DNA from: Hyphomicrobium sp. MC1
Lineage (GTDB): Bacteria > Pseudomonadota > Alphaproteobacteria > Rhizobiales > Hyphomicrobiaceae
Length of the DNA: 64,000 nt
Assembly: GCF_000253295.1 (NCBI RefSeq)
Contig: NC_015717.1
Coordinates: forward strand, 4,402,001-4,466,000
Direction of reading: 5' to 3'
Made by a program: the position numbers and the translations under genes. The notes below the pieces were generated by a model, which saw only the letters and a list, made by a program, of their open reading frames with translations, did no database searches and was not told where the DNA came from. The stretch's first letter is position 1; the number at the start of each line of letters is the position of its first letter. Below, piece after piece: positions 54,018-62,247 of the stretch.

Positions 54018-54140
54018 GCGCCGTCCCCAGAGAATCAGCCCACGTCGTATTCATCTGAGGGAATTTGCCGGAGCATGTGAATGTCATAATTCCATGACCA
54101 ACTTGTTTTCTGTTGAATTCTCGGGGCGGAGAAGAGCGCG

Positions 54141-54593
54141 GTGAAGACGTTAAAGCCGTTGGCGGCCTTGGTTTTTGGACTATTTGGCGTCTGCGCGCCG
54201 ATGACCATGACGTCGGCGTTCGCTATCAGCGCGTGGCTTTCTGATGCCGAGCTGCAACGGTTTTCAAATGCGACCATCGATGGCCGCTATGCCAACGGCA
54301 AGCCGTTCACCGAGCATTACGGCAGCGACGGGCGGCTGCATTACGTCGAGCACGGGATGACGCTCGGCGGCCATTGGTCGATCACGCAGGGCTCACTCTG
54401 CACGATCTACGATTATGACGAGACGGGCGGGTGCTATCGCGTGATGCGCGTCGATACGAACTGCTACGAGTTCTATTTTGTCTCACGGACGGAAGCGACG
54501 GTTCCGCGGTCGGAAGACGGCAAGCCGCGCTGGACGGCACGTGGGGCGATCCAAGGGCAAGCCAGCGCTTGCCGCGACGAGCCAGCTGTTTGA
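54141..54593 (+). CDS. Hypothetical exported protein
   Basis: Protein of 150 residues with a signal peptide ending near AFA (about residue 28). The mature part begins ISAWLSDAELQRFSNATIDG and has beta-rich repeats with four cysteines (SLCTIYDYDETGGCYRVM, NCYEFYF, ACRDE), suggesting disulfides. No named family recognised, although similar short exported proteins are common in Rhizobiales. A nested-hairpin repeat starts at its stop codon. Confidence 0.7.
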   Translation: MKTLKPLAALVFGLFGVCAPMTMTSAFAISAWLSDAELQRFSNATIDGRYANGKPFTEHYGSDGRLHYVEHGMTLGGHWSITQGSLCTIYDYDETGGCYRVMRVDTNCYEFYFVSRTEATVPRSEDGKPRWTARGAIQGQASACRDEPAV

Positions 54594-54625
54594 TTGCGAC
54601 TTCGCTCCGCGAAGCCGGCCGTAAT
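54593..54625. repeat. Nested-hairpin convergent-junction repeat, copy 4
   Basis: Outer 6-bp stem ATTGCG / CGTAAT (one G-T pair) around a 21-nt core (54599-54619) whose inner hairpin is CTTCGC / GCGAAG. First of two tandem copies in this junction; it begins on the last base of the upstream stop codon. Confidence 0.75.
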
Positions 54626-54632
54626 TTTCCTG

Positions 54633-54673
54633 GCGCTTGGCGACTCTCCTTCGTCGAGCCAGCCGCCAAGCGC
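54633..54673. repeat. Nested-hairpin convergent-junction repeat, copy 5
   Basis: Outer 10-bp stem GCGCTTGGCG / CGCCAAGCGC around a 21-nt core (54643-54663). It lies eight bases after copy 4 and 14 bases before the convergent leuB stop. The inner hairpin has two mismatches, while the outer stem is perfect. Confidence 0.8.
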
Positions 54674-54687
54674 GGACGTAAGTTTGT

Positions 54688-55803
54688 TTATGCCGCCAAA
54701 GCTTTGAGTTCGGTTTCGATGGCCTGGCCCATCTCCGTCGTGCCGACTTTGGTCATGCCGGGCTGCATGATGTCGCCGGTGCGCAGGCCCTTATCGAGAA
54801 CCTTCGAGATCGCTTTCTCGACGAGGTCGGCTTCGGCGCCGAGATCGAAGGAATAGCGCAGCGCCATGGCGAACGATGCGATCGTCGCGATCGGATTGGC
54901 GAGGCCTTTGCCGGCGATGTCAGGAGCCGAACCGTGCACCGGCTCGTAAAGCGCTTTGCGGCGTCCCGTCGTTGCGTCGGGAGCGCCGAGCGATGCTGAC
55001 GGCAGCATGCCGAGCGAACCTGCCGCCATCGAAGCTTCGTCCGACAAGACGTCGCCGAACAGGTTGTCGGTGACGATGACGTCGAACTGCTTCGGATTGC
55101 GGATCAGCTGCATCGCGCAGTTGTCGGCGAGGATGTGCTCAAGCTTCACGTCCGGCGCATAGGACTTGTGAACCTCGGTCGTGACCTCTTTCCACAGCAC
55201 ACCCGTGCGCATGACGTTGTGCTTCTCGGCCGAGTGGACGAGGTTGCGGCGCTTCTTGGCGAGGTCGAAGGCGACCTTGGTGATGCGTTCGATTTCGTGC
55301 GTCGTGTAAACCTGCGTGTCGACAGCGCGCTTCTCGCCGTTCTCAAGCGTGACGATTTCCTTCGGCTCGCCGAAGTAGACGCCGCCCGTCAGCTCACGCA
55401 CGATCATGATGTCGAGGCCTTCGACCAGCTCGCGCTTCAAGCTCGAGGCATCGGCCAGTGCGGGGTAGCAGATCGCAGGACGCAAGTTGGCGAAGAGGTC
55501 GAGATCCTTGCGCAGGCGGAGCAGGCCGGCTTCCGGGCGATGCTGGTAGGGAACGTTCGCCCACTTCGGGCCGCCGACAGCGCCGAAGATCACGGCGTCG
55601 GCCTTCTTGGCCTTCGCCATCGCTTCCTCGGTGATGGCGACGCCGTGCGCGTCATAGGCTGCGCCGCCGACGAGATCGCGCTCGATATCGAAATGGACGG
55701 CGTTGCTCTTGGCATTGAAAAACGCGATGAGCCGCTCGACCTCTGCAATGGTTTCGACGCCAATGCCGTCGCCGGGAAGGAGCAGGAGGGTGTGCGTCGT
55801 CAT
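54688..55803 (-). CDS. leuB: 3-isopropylmalate dehydrogenase
   Basis: Leucine-biosynthesis enzyme of 371 residues, NAD-dependent. N-terminal LLLPGDGIGVETIAEVERLI, substrate-loop RELTGGVYFG, metal-binding DNLFGDVLSDEASM and NAD-loop EPVHGSAPDIAGKGLANPIA are intact. It is on the same strand as asd but separated from it by two unrelated genes. Confidence 0.97.
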   Translation of the reverse strand: MTTHTLLLLPGDGIGVETIAEVERLIAFFNAKSNAVHFDIERDLVGGAAYDAHGVAITEEAMAKAKKADAVIFGAVGGPKWANVPYQHRPEAGLLRLRKDLDLFANLRPAICYPALADASSLKRELVEGLDIMIVRELTGGVYFGEPKEIVTLENGEKRAVDTQVYTTHEIERITKVAFDLAKKRRNLVHSAEKHNVMRTGVLWKEVTTEVHKSYAPDVKLEHILADNCAMQLIRNPKQFDVIVTDNLFGDVLSDEASMAAGSLGMLPSASLGAPDATTGRRKALYEPVHGSAPDIAGKGLANPIATIASFAMALRYSFDLGAEADLVEKAISKVLDKGLRTGDIMQPGMTKVGTTEMGQAIETELKALAA

Positions 55804-55963
55804 CGGTTAACGGTCCTTAGCCAAGGGAGGAGGGAATTCGGTTGGGGAGTGCTAGCGTTTGCACCGTCGCCGGGCAAGCACCCGGCGGCGAAAAACGGCA
55901 CTTTGGCGCAGAGAGTGCTGTGCAACCGATAGGGCGCCCCAGCTAGGCGGGGGCCGCGGCCGC

Positions 55964-56557
55964 TTAGGACATGAATGCGGGCAGCGGGAAGGCGAGCGTG
56001 AAGCCACCGAAGGTCAGCACGGCACCGACAATGCCCATCGCGAAGCTGACGAAGAGCAGCATGTTGCCGCCCGAGATCAGGGCGACGGACGCCAGCACGA
56101 TCGCGATCTGCAGAAGCGCCTGGGCAAAATCGAAATAGGGGTCTTTCTTCAGCGCTTCGTCGCGGATCGCTTCGAGGCCCTTACCCGTTGTGAAGAGTTC
56201 GTCGAGGCCTTCGCCGCTCTTGGGGTCGGTGGTCAGCAGCTTGTCCTGCGCCTTGTAGTCGGCGATTTTCATTTCGATGAATTTCTTCGCATCGTCCGGC
56301 ATGGTCGGCGACATTTTCAGCATCGCCTCATATTCTTCGGCGTGAAGGCGGAGCGCCTGCCGTCGCGCGTTCTTCGCCTGGAAAAAGGCCCAGGTGTTGG
56401 AGGCTGCGATATTTTCCTGAAGCGCGTCCTGCTCGGCGTTGCTGCCTCCGAGGCTGCAAATCGCAAGGACGACGGCGAGAATGCCGACGTAGACGCCAAT
56501 GAGCTTGTCGCGCGACTTCATGTTCTCGCGATCAACCGCAAGTTCTTCCAACGCCAT
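55964..56557 (-). CDS. DUF4337 family membrane protein
   Basis: Protein of 197 residues with an N-terminal helix (about 19-37, LIGVYVGILAVVLAICSLGG), a soluble helical middle (NTWAFFQAKNARRQALRLHA, a hallmark of DUF4337) and two C-terminal helices from about 145. Function is unknown. It lies 30 bases downstream of gpmA on the same strand, so the two may share a transcript. Confidence 0.85.
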   Translation of the reverse strand: MALEELAVDRENMKSRDKLIGVYVGILAVVLAICSLGGSNAEQDALQENIAASNTWAFFQAKNARRQALRLHAEEYEAMLKMSPTMPDDAKKFIEMKIADYKAQDKLLTTDPKSGEGLDELFTTGKGLEAIRDEALKKDPYFDFAQALLQIAIVLASVALISGGNMLLFVSFAMGIVGAVLTFGGFTLAFPLPAFMS

Positions 56558-56587
56558 GTGAAGTCCCCCAACTGAAACAGTACGTCG

Positions 56588-57262
56588 TCAGACGATACGG
56601 TCTTCGGGCGGCGCGGCAAGGGATCGTGCGGGCAACAGGTCTTTGCGATCGATGGCGCGGCCGTCCGCGCCAAGCCGATACAGAATGGGCGCGCCGGTCG
56701 CAAGCTCCCGCTCAAGGATTTCATCCTTGTCGAGGTTTTCGAGGATCATCACCAGAGAGCGTAGGGAATTACCGTGCGCTGCAATAATGACGTTCTTGCT
56801 GGCGGTGATCTGGGGCCAAATGGCTTTGTCATAATAAGGACGTACGCGGGCCAGCGTGTCCTTCAGGCTTTCGCCACCAGGAGGAGCGATATCGTAGGAA
56901 CGCCGCCAGAGCTGCACCTGCGCTTCGCCCCATTTCTTGCGGGCCTCGTCCTTGTTGAGACCTGAGAGCTCGCCATAGTCGCGCTCGTTGAGGGCGGCGT
57001 CCTTGATGATCGGGACGTCGGGCTGGCCGAGTTCGGAGAGGATGATGTCGAGCGTGCGCTGGGCGCGCTTCAAGGCGCTCGTGAAGGCGATGTCGAACTT
57101 GACGCGATGATCGCGGATCATGCGTCCCGCGACGCGGGCTTCGATGACGCCCTTTTCGGTCAAGTCGGGATTGCGCCAGCCGGTGAAGAGATTGAGTTTG
57201 TTCCACTCGCTCTCGCCGTGCCGTACGAGTACCAGAATGTTGTCCGTCAGAGCGTCTGTCAT
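56588..57262 (-). CDS. gpmA: 2,3-bisphosphoglycerate-dependent phosphoglycerate mutase
   Basis: Glycolytic mutase of 224 residues. The phospho-histidine is H15 in VLVRHGESEWNKLNLFTGW; the second histidine is in IIAAHGNSLRSL. FTSALKRAQRTLDIIL and LNERDYGELSGLNKDEARKK are typical dPGM segments. It follows dapB on the same strand with a 42-base gap. Confidence 0.95.
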   Translation of the reverse strand: MTDALTDNILVLVRHGESEWNKLNLFTGWRNPDLTEKGVIEARVAGRMIRDHRVKFDIAFTSALKRAQRTLDIILSELGQPDVPIIKDAALNERDYGELSGLNKDEARKKWGEAQVQLWRRSYDIAPPGGESLKDTLARVRPYYDKAIWPQITASKNVIIAAHGNSLRSLVMILENLDKDEILERELATGAPILYRLGADGRAIDRKDLLPARSLAAPPEDRIV

Positions 57263-57304
57263 GTCTTCGGTCTAGGGGCCTCCAGCCGCGCTTACGGCAA
57301 TAGC

Positions 57305-58108
57305 TTAAAGCGCAATTCCTAATACGTCGGTCATACCATAAAGACCTGGTGCACGGCCTTTTGTCCAAAGCGCGGCTTTGACCGCGCCGCGGGCAAAAAT
57401 TCCTCGGTCGGTTGCGCTGTGGGTTAGCTCGATGCGTTCACCCTCGCCTGCGAATATCACCGTATGCTCACCAACGACGGTGCCGCCGCGTAACGTGGCG
57501 AAACCGATATCGTCTTTCCGGCGCGGCCCCGTCACGCCATCACGGACGCGAACAGAATGCGCGCCGAGGTTGAGGCCCCGGCCGGCAGCTGCGGCTTCTC
57601 CCAGCATCAAGGCCGTTCCCGAAGGGGCATCAACCTTCATGCGATGATGCATTTCAACAATTTCGATGTCGAAGTCGTTCCCGAGCGCGGCTGCGGCCTG
57701 ACGCGTCAAGGCCATAAGCAGATTGACGCCCAGGCTCATATTGCCAGCCTTGACGATGGCCGTTTCCTTGGCTGCGGCCGCAATCGCGGCTTCCGCAGCG
57801 GCATCGAAACCTGTGGTGCCGATAATGGCGGCCGTTTTTGATTTGGCAGCGAGACGCGCAAACTCAACGCTTGCCTTGGGAACCGTAAAATCAACGATGG
57901 CGTCGGAAGCGGCGATGACAGCGGCAGCATCGTCGCTGACAGTCAGGCCGATGGGCTCAAGGCCGGCGAGCGTGCCGATATCCTTGCCCAGAACTGCAGA
58001 GCCTGCCGTTTCGGTCGCGCCGCTGATCGTACAGCTGGGTTCAGCTGCAATCGCGCGTATCAGTTCGCGGCCCATACGGCCGGCCGCGCCCATGACGGCG
58101 ATCTTCAT
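57305..58108 (-). CDS. dapB: 4-hydroxy-tetrahydrodipicolinate reductase
   Basis: Lysine/diaminopimelate enzyme of 267 residues. NAD(P)H motif AVMGAAGRMGRELIRAI; catalytic EIVEMHHRMKVDAPSGTAL contains the histidine pair and lysine; GTTGF in the middle is also conserved. ATG 58108 is supported by GGAG upstream; a longer frame adds ten residues. Confidence 0.96.
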   Translation of the reverse strand: MKIAVMGAAGRMGRELIRAIAAEPSCTISGATETAGSAVLGKDIGTLAGLEPIGLTVSDDAAAVIAASDAIVDFTVPKASVEFARLAAKSKTAAIIGTTGFDAAAEAAIAAAAKETAIVKAGNMSLGVNLLMALTRQAAAALGNDFDIEIVEMHHRMKVDAPSGTALMLGEAAAAGRGLNLGAHSVRVRDGVTGPRRKDDIGFATLRGGTVVGEHTVIFAGEGERIELTHSATDRGIFARGAVKAALWTKGRAPGLYGMTDVLGIAL

Positions 58109-58245
58109 ATCATCTCCGGTTCGCTCGGCGATTGCCATTCGGCGGGCCGATATAGCAATGCCGTTACGCGAGCGTAAAGAGGATGGCTCAGAAAATCGCC
58201 GCCACGCCGTTTAAAACGCCGTGTTTGGTTGACTTCGGTCAAAAG

Positions 58246-58779
58246 TCAGGCCGGGGTCTTGGCTCGCTCAAGCGCTTTGAGGATAAGGTTATGTGCCTCA
58301 TCAACATGGCCCCAATGGTCGATCTTGACCCATTTGCCGGGTTCCAGATCTTTGTAGTGAGCGAAAAAGTGCTCGATCTGCTCGATCGAGATTTTCGGCA
58401 GATCGGTGTAGGTCTTGACCGAGTCGTAGCGCTTCGTGAGCTTGGTGGACGGTACGGCAATGATCTTTTCATCAGCGCCGCCGTCGTCTTCCATCACCAG
58501 AACGCCGACTGGGCGGCAATTGATCACCGCGCCGGGAACGATCGCGCGCGTGTTGCAGACTAGAACGTCGATCGGATCGCCGTCAGAGGACAGCGTATGG
58601 GGAACGAAGCCATAGTTCCCGGGATAGCGCATCGCCGTGTAGAGGAAGCGATCGACGACGAGAGCGCCGGACGCCTTGTCCATTTCGTATTTGATCGGCT
58701 CGCCGCCGACGGGAACTTCAATCACGACGTTGATATCGTCGGGCGGGTTTTTACCGGGCTTGATAGCGTCGAGACGCAT
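58246..58779 (-). CDS. ppa: Inorganic pyrophosphatase
   Basis: Soluble family I pyrophosphatase of 177 residues. The metal-binding signature DGDPIDVLV and YPGNYGFVPHT are intact. ATG 58779 gives the normal length (MRLDAIKPGK); five extra codons upstream are possible. A four-unit TCAAA tandem repeat lies directly upstream of its GAGG ribosome site. Confidence 0.96.
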   Translation of the reverse strand: MRLDAIKPGKNPPDDINVVIEVPVGGEPIKYEMDKASGALVVDRFLYTAMRYPGNYGFVPHTLSSDGDPIDVLVCNTRAIVPGAVINCRPVGVLVMEDDGGADEKIIAVPSTKLTKRYDSVKTYTDLPKISIEQIEHFFAHYKDLEPGKWVKIDHWGHVDEAHNLILKALERAKTPA

Positions 58780-58790
58780 GGGAGATGACC

Positions 58791-58813
58791 TCAAATCAAA
58801 TCAAATCAAATCA
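58791..58813. repeat. Pentanucleotide tandem repeat (TCAAA)4 upstream of ppa
   Basis: Four perfect TCAAA units plus TCA. On the minus strand this reads as TTTGA units that run into the ppa ribosome site (TTTGAGG), 11-33 bases before the start codon. Slippage would change the promoter to ribosome-site spacing. Confidence 0.8.
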
Positions 58814-58936
58814 TTCGGTTCGGGGGCCACACTTGCCGGGAAAGCATGGGCCGCACAACCGCTCATAGGTCGCACATCGGCGCAGAAAAAGTAAAAAAAT
58901 GCGGCGCTGTCGGAGCGAAATCGGAAATTTAGCCGG

Positions 58937-59443
58937 CTACCACTCGAAGGCGATCCGGGTGCTCAATCCTTTACCAAACCGGACGCAGGAACGGCGGGTC
59001 GCGCGGCCGCCGCAGCGGCGGTAAAAAGTGCAGGCTTTTTCGTTGCCTTCGAGTGCCCAGACGATCAATCGCTCGAGATCGAGGGAGTCGAGGGTGGCGC
59101 GACAGGCCTCGAACAGATGCTCGCCGAGGCCGAGGCCCTGGTAGACCGGCGTTAGATAAAGCTCATAGATTTCGCCGACGTCGCGGCCGCCGCCGCGGGC
59201 CCGTCCGCATGTGGCATAGCCAGCAACCGTTTCGCCGTGCAGGATGACGAGCAGATTGCGTTCAGAGGAAATGGCGCGCCGCCACCATATGGCGTCGCGG
59301 CGCAAGATCTCACGTTCGAGATAAAGGGCAGGGAGAATGCCGGTGTAGGCGAGGCGCCAGGAGTCACGAAATATCGTGGCGAGCGCGGCGGCATCGGCGG
59401 GCCGGGCGTTGCGGACAGAAACCTCAAGCCTCTGGTTCAGCAT
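58937..59443 (-). CDS. GNAT family N-acetyltransferase
   Basis: Acetyltransferase of 168 residues. The acetyl-CoA binding region is LYLTPVYQGLGLGEHLFEAC (motif A, Q-x-x-G-x-G), and the N-terminal VRNARPADAAALATIFRDSW is typical of the RimI-like fold. The C-terminal GNEKACTFYRRCGG matches the motif B end. Substrate unknown. Confidence 0.88.
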   Translation of the reverse strand: MLNQRLEVSVRNARPADAAALATIFRDSWRLAYTGILPALYLEREILRRDAIWWRRAISSERNLLVILHGETVAGYATCGRARGGGRDVGEIYELYLTPVYQGLGLGEHLFEACRATLDSLDLERLIVWALEGNEKACTFYRRCGGRATRRSCVRFGKGLSTRIAFEW

Positions 59444-59500
59444 ACGGACACTCTAACTCCAAGTTGGAGAAAAGGCATCACGTCTCGACGCATATCGTGA

Positions 59501-59535
59501 AAATAAAAAAGACGCGGAGATTGCTCTCCGCGTCT
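59501..59535 (-). terminator. Intrinsic terminator after the phasin gene
   Basis: Perfect 11-bp stem AGACGCGGAGA / TCTCCGCGTCT with a four-base loop, followed on the minus strand by TTTTTATTTT. A strong Rho-independent terminator 70 bases beyond the phasin stop. Confidence 0.92.
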
Positions 59536-59605
59536 GATGTTTGAATTACGTGCCCCACTCGACGCTTGCTTTAAGCAATGCATCGTATTCGTATCGGCGT
59601 GACCG

Positions 59606-60082
59606 TTAGCCGACGGTCTTGAACTGCTCGAACGACTTCGTCGTTGCAGCGCCGACTGTTTCGAGAGCCTGCTTCGTGACTTTGCTCGAGAGCTCGAAGA
59701 GTTCTTTCGACTGCGAGCCGGCGACAGCGAACTGCTGCTGCCAGTAGTTGGCCTGCAGGCGAGCGATCTCCGGGAAGGTGCGCGCGCGTGCCATCGCCTG
59801 AGCCGCTTCGAAAGCTGCTTCGGTGTTGGCGAGCGTGTTGGCGACGATCTTTTCGCCGATCGACTTGGCGCCGGCCTGAGTCGTCAGCATCACTTCTTCA
59901 GCGACCTTGGCGTTGTCTTTCGCCATGGCGGTGAACTTGTGATAGGCGTCACGCGATTTCGCGATGGCGTCTTCAGCGAAAGCAGAGATGTTCTCTGGGA
60001 CCTTGGCGTCCTTGCCGGCGGTAAACATCTCTTGGGCTTGTTTGGTGAAGTCCTGGACTTGACGAGTAAATGCGTCGGTCAT
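59606..60082 (-). CDS. Phasin family protein
   Basis: Helical protein of 158 residues that coats polyhydroxyalkanoate granules. Phasin_2-type heptad-rich sequence (FTKQAQEMFTAGKDAKVPEN; FEAAQAMARARTFPEIARLQ; QQQFAVAGSQSKELFELSSK). No signal peptide. ATG 60082 has AGGAG upstream. It has its own promoter and terminator, so it is monocistronic and probably highly expressed. Confidence 0.93.
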   Translation of the reverse strand: MTDAFTRQVQDFTKQAQEMFTAGKDAKVPENISAFAEDAIAKSRDAYHKFTAMAKDNAKVAEEVMLTTQAGAKSIGEKIVANTLANTEAAFEAAQAMARARTFPEIARLQANYWQQQFAVAGSQSKELFELSSKVTKQALETVGAATTKSFEQFKTVG

Positions 60083-60167
60083 GGGGTCACTCCTAAAAAG
60101 AGCAATATCGGCTGAGCGTGAATTTGAAATCTGCTGTCTGGCGCCCGACGGCAAAACCAGTGGTGAA

Positions 60168-60196
60168 TATATATGCAAATGCATTGTGCGTTGCAA
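60168..60196 (-). promoter_or_regulatory. Candidate phasin promoter with TGCA-rich repeats
   Basis: On the minus strand TTGCAA (60196-60191) and TATATA (60173-60168) are 17 bases apart, about 90 bases before the phasin start. The spacer contains further TGCA units. PhaR-type repressors of phasin genes bind TGC-rich sites in related bacteria, so an operator may overlap the promoter. The operator reading is speculative. Confidence 0.5.
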
Positions 60197-60355
60197 CAAG
60201 TTTTTGCCGCGCACCTGTGAAATGGGGTTTTGAGACTCGCAAATCGCGTCCTTATGCCTCAAATATGTCCGTACACTGACCCGGCCGGGCAGGGGGTTCC
60301 CTATCCTTTTGTTCGCACTTGCGAAATGATGTTTTTTCGCCGCACCCCTGGCTGA

Positions 60356-61654
60356 TCAAAGTTTTGAAAAAACATCGCGGTAACCGACCGCGCTCGGATC
60401 GAACATTATGTCGCGGCGGGTGAGCGGGCGGGCGAGGACGAGGCCCTCGAGCGTCCGGCAGCGGGACAGCGCGACGTAGGTTTGGCCGTGGGCAAACGTC
60501 CCCGAACCCAGATCGATATACACCTTATCGAGGGTCAGGCCCTGGGCCTTATGGATCGTCAGCGCCCAGGCGAGGCGGAGCGGGAACTGCTTGAACGTTC
60601 CGGCGATGGTTTCGACGATCTTTTCCTGAGACTGATCGAAAGCGTAGCGGCGGTGTTCCCAGGCGACCTGCTCGACCTCGTATTCCTTGCCGGATACTTC
60701 GATGAAGATCTGCTTTTCCGTCAGGCGCGAGACGCGGGCGATGGTGCCATTGACCCAGCGGCGGTCCGGATCGTTGCGCAACATCATGACCTTTGCGCCT
60801 GCCTTTAGCTCAAGGGCGGTTTCGGCCGGCTGGACGTTGGCTGCAAACTCGCCGGTGATGTTGGCGTCGAAACGGTTGGCGCGGCCGGGAAGAGCCTCGA
60901 GATAGGCGGTGTTGATGCGTTTTGCGGCGGCGTTCGTCGTCGTCAGGATGACGAAAGGTTCGCCTTCCGACAGGGTGCGAATAGGGCTCACGCGCTTATT
61001 GATGAAAGCCAGATCATCGTCGCTGACGTTGCCCTCGCGGACGGCATTTAGAACGTGGATCAGGGCGTCATCGGTCTGGCGGAAGATCTGCTCCAGTTCG
61101 AGAAGCGCAGTGCCCGCGCCTTCACGAAGAGCCGGTATTGAGAAGAAGAACGGACTGCCGTGCTCTTCGGTCAAGTGAGCCAGGACTTCGCGCTCCTGGA
61201 CGACGGGCGGCAACTGATGCAGGTCAGCAAATAACAACAGGCGCGCGCCACCGAACGGTTCGCGTGGGCGCCCGCGGTTGACGCGCAGCGCTTTGTCGAT
61301 CGCCCACATCATATCCGAGCGCACCATCGAGGCTTCATCGATGACGACGAAATCGAGCTTGCGCATGACGCGGCCGTTACGGCTGCGCTTGATGTCGTTG
61401 TCCTGGATGAGCCTTGGCGGAAAACCGAAAAAAGAATGGATCGTCTGGCCGCCGATGTTGATGGCGGCGAGGCCGGTCGGCGCTAAGACGACCATGCGAT
61501 CCTCGTAGGCATCGCGCAGGGCTTTCAGCAGCGTCGACTTGCCGGTTCCGGCGCGGCCGGTGACGAAGAGGTTGCCGCTGTTTTCTTCCGCGATGAAGGC
61601 CGCGGCGCGTTCGAACGCGGGCGTCGGCGTGATACCGTCAGGCCAAGCAATCAC
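60356..61654 (-). CDS. PIF1-like/RecD-like ATP-dependent DNA helicase
   Basis: Superfamily 1B helicase of 432 residues. Walker A GRAGTGKST at 33-41, Walker B VVIDEASMVRSDMM, and the C-terminal motifs V/VI region ALTIHKAQGLTLDKVYIDLG and YVALSRCRTLEGL. These motifs are closest to PIF1-type helicases, whose bacterial members unwind 5'-3' and resolve G-quadruplexes. GTG start at 61654. No operon partner is evident. Confidence 0.88.
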   Translation of the reverse strand: MIAWPDGITPTPAFERAAAFIAEENSGNLFVTGRAGTGKSTLLKALRDAYEDRMVVLAPTGLAAINIGGQTIHSFFGFPPRLIQDNDIKRSRNGRVMRKLDFVVIDEASMVRSDMMWAIDKALRVNRGRPREPFGGARLLLFADLHQLPPVVQEREVLAHLTEEHGSPFFFSIPALREGAGTALLELEQIFRQTDDALIHVLNAVREGNVSDDDLAFINKRVSPIRTLSEGEPFVILTTTNAAAKRINTAYLEALPGRANRFDANITGEFAANVQPAETALELKAGAKVMMLRNDPDRRWVNGTIARVSRLTEKQIFIEVSGKEYEVEQVAWEHRRYAFDQSQEKIVETIAGTFKQFPLRLAWALTIHKAQGLTLDKVYIDLGSGTFAHGQTYVALSRCRTLEGLVLARPLTRRDIMFDPSAVGYRDVFSKL

Positions 61655-61830
61655 GACCGCCCTCGCAGCGACGGGGTCTTGTTATCGGTTATTGAAGATT
61701 GGAGCATTCTGAGCGTGTTCCGCCACGGGTCTAGCGCACGAAGATTTGAGACCCAAAGGAAGAGAAATCAAAGGCGGTCACTCAAGTCAAATTGTGGGTG
61801 CTGTTGGAAATCGGTTGGCCATAGAACGCA

Positions 61831-61849
61831 GACGGCCCCACCGGCCGTC
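61831..61849. other. Short GC hairpin downstream of the small exported protein gene
   Basis: Arms GACGGCC / GGCCGTC with a five-base loop, 27 bases beyond the stop of the small minus-strand gene. It lacks a T run, so only a weak termination role is suggested. Confidence 0.4.
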
Positions 61850-61875
61850 CGCGCCGAAATCTCGACCCCTGAAAA

Positions 61876-62130
61876 TTAGTCGGCGGTCATATTGAGGAGC
61901 TTGAAGTCCTTGTCGAACTTCAGGTCGTAAGCACCGTTCTTGCACTTGGCGTCATCAAGCTCGAAGACGCCGGTGCCTTCCGTTTCCTTTTCCCACTTGC
62001 CGCCTTCGCAGCCCATGGCAGAAGCCGCGGCCGTCGCGCTCTTCATTTCCTCCTCGGTGAGGGGCGTGTCTGCGAAGGCCGGCATGGACATCGCGAACAC
62101 CGCACCAGCAACGATGGCGAAACGTTTCAT
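61876..62130 (-). CDS. Small exported protein, PepSY-like
   Basis: Protein of 84 residues with a signal peptide (cleavage near AFA-D, residue 21). The mature part has two cysteines (AMGCEGG, DAKCKNG) and ends in YDLKFDKDFKLLNMTAD, a beta hairpin like that of PepSY-type small periplasmic proteins. AGGAG ribosome site. Function unknown. Confidence 0.7.
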   Translation of the reverse strand: MKRFAIVAGAVFAMSMPAFADTPLTEEEMKSATAAASAMGCEGGKWEKETEGTGVFELDDAKCKNGAYDLKFDKDFKLLNMTAD

Positions 62131-62247
62131 CAGGTCTCTCTCCTATGACATGGTCTCAACCATGATCATTTGTGGGCGGAAATTGACCCCTTCAACCCGG
62201 GAATTTTTCCCCGAGCCTCAAATTATGCAAATGAACGCGCGTTATCG

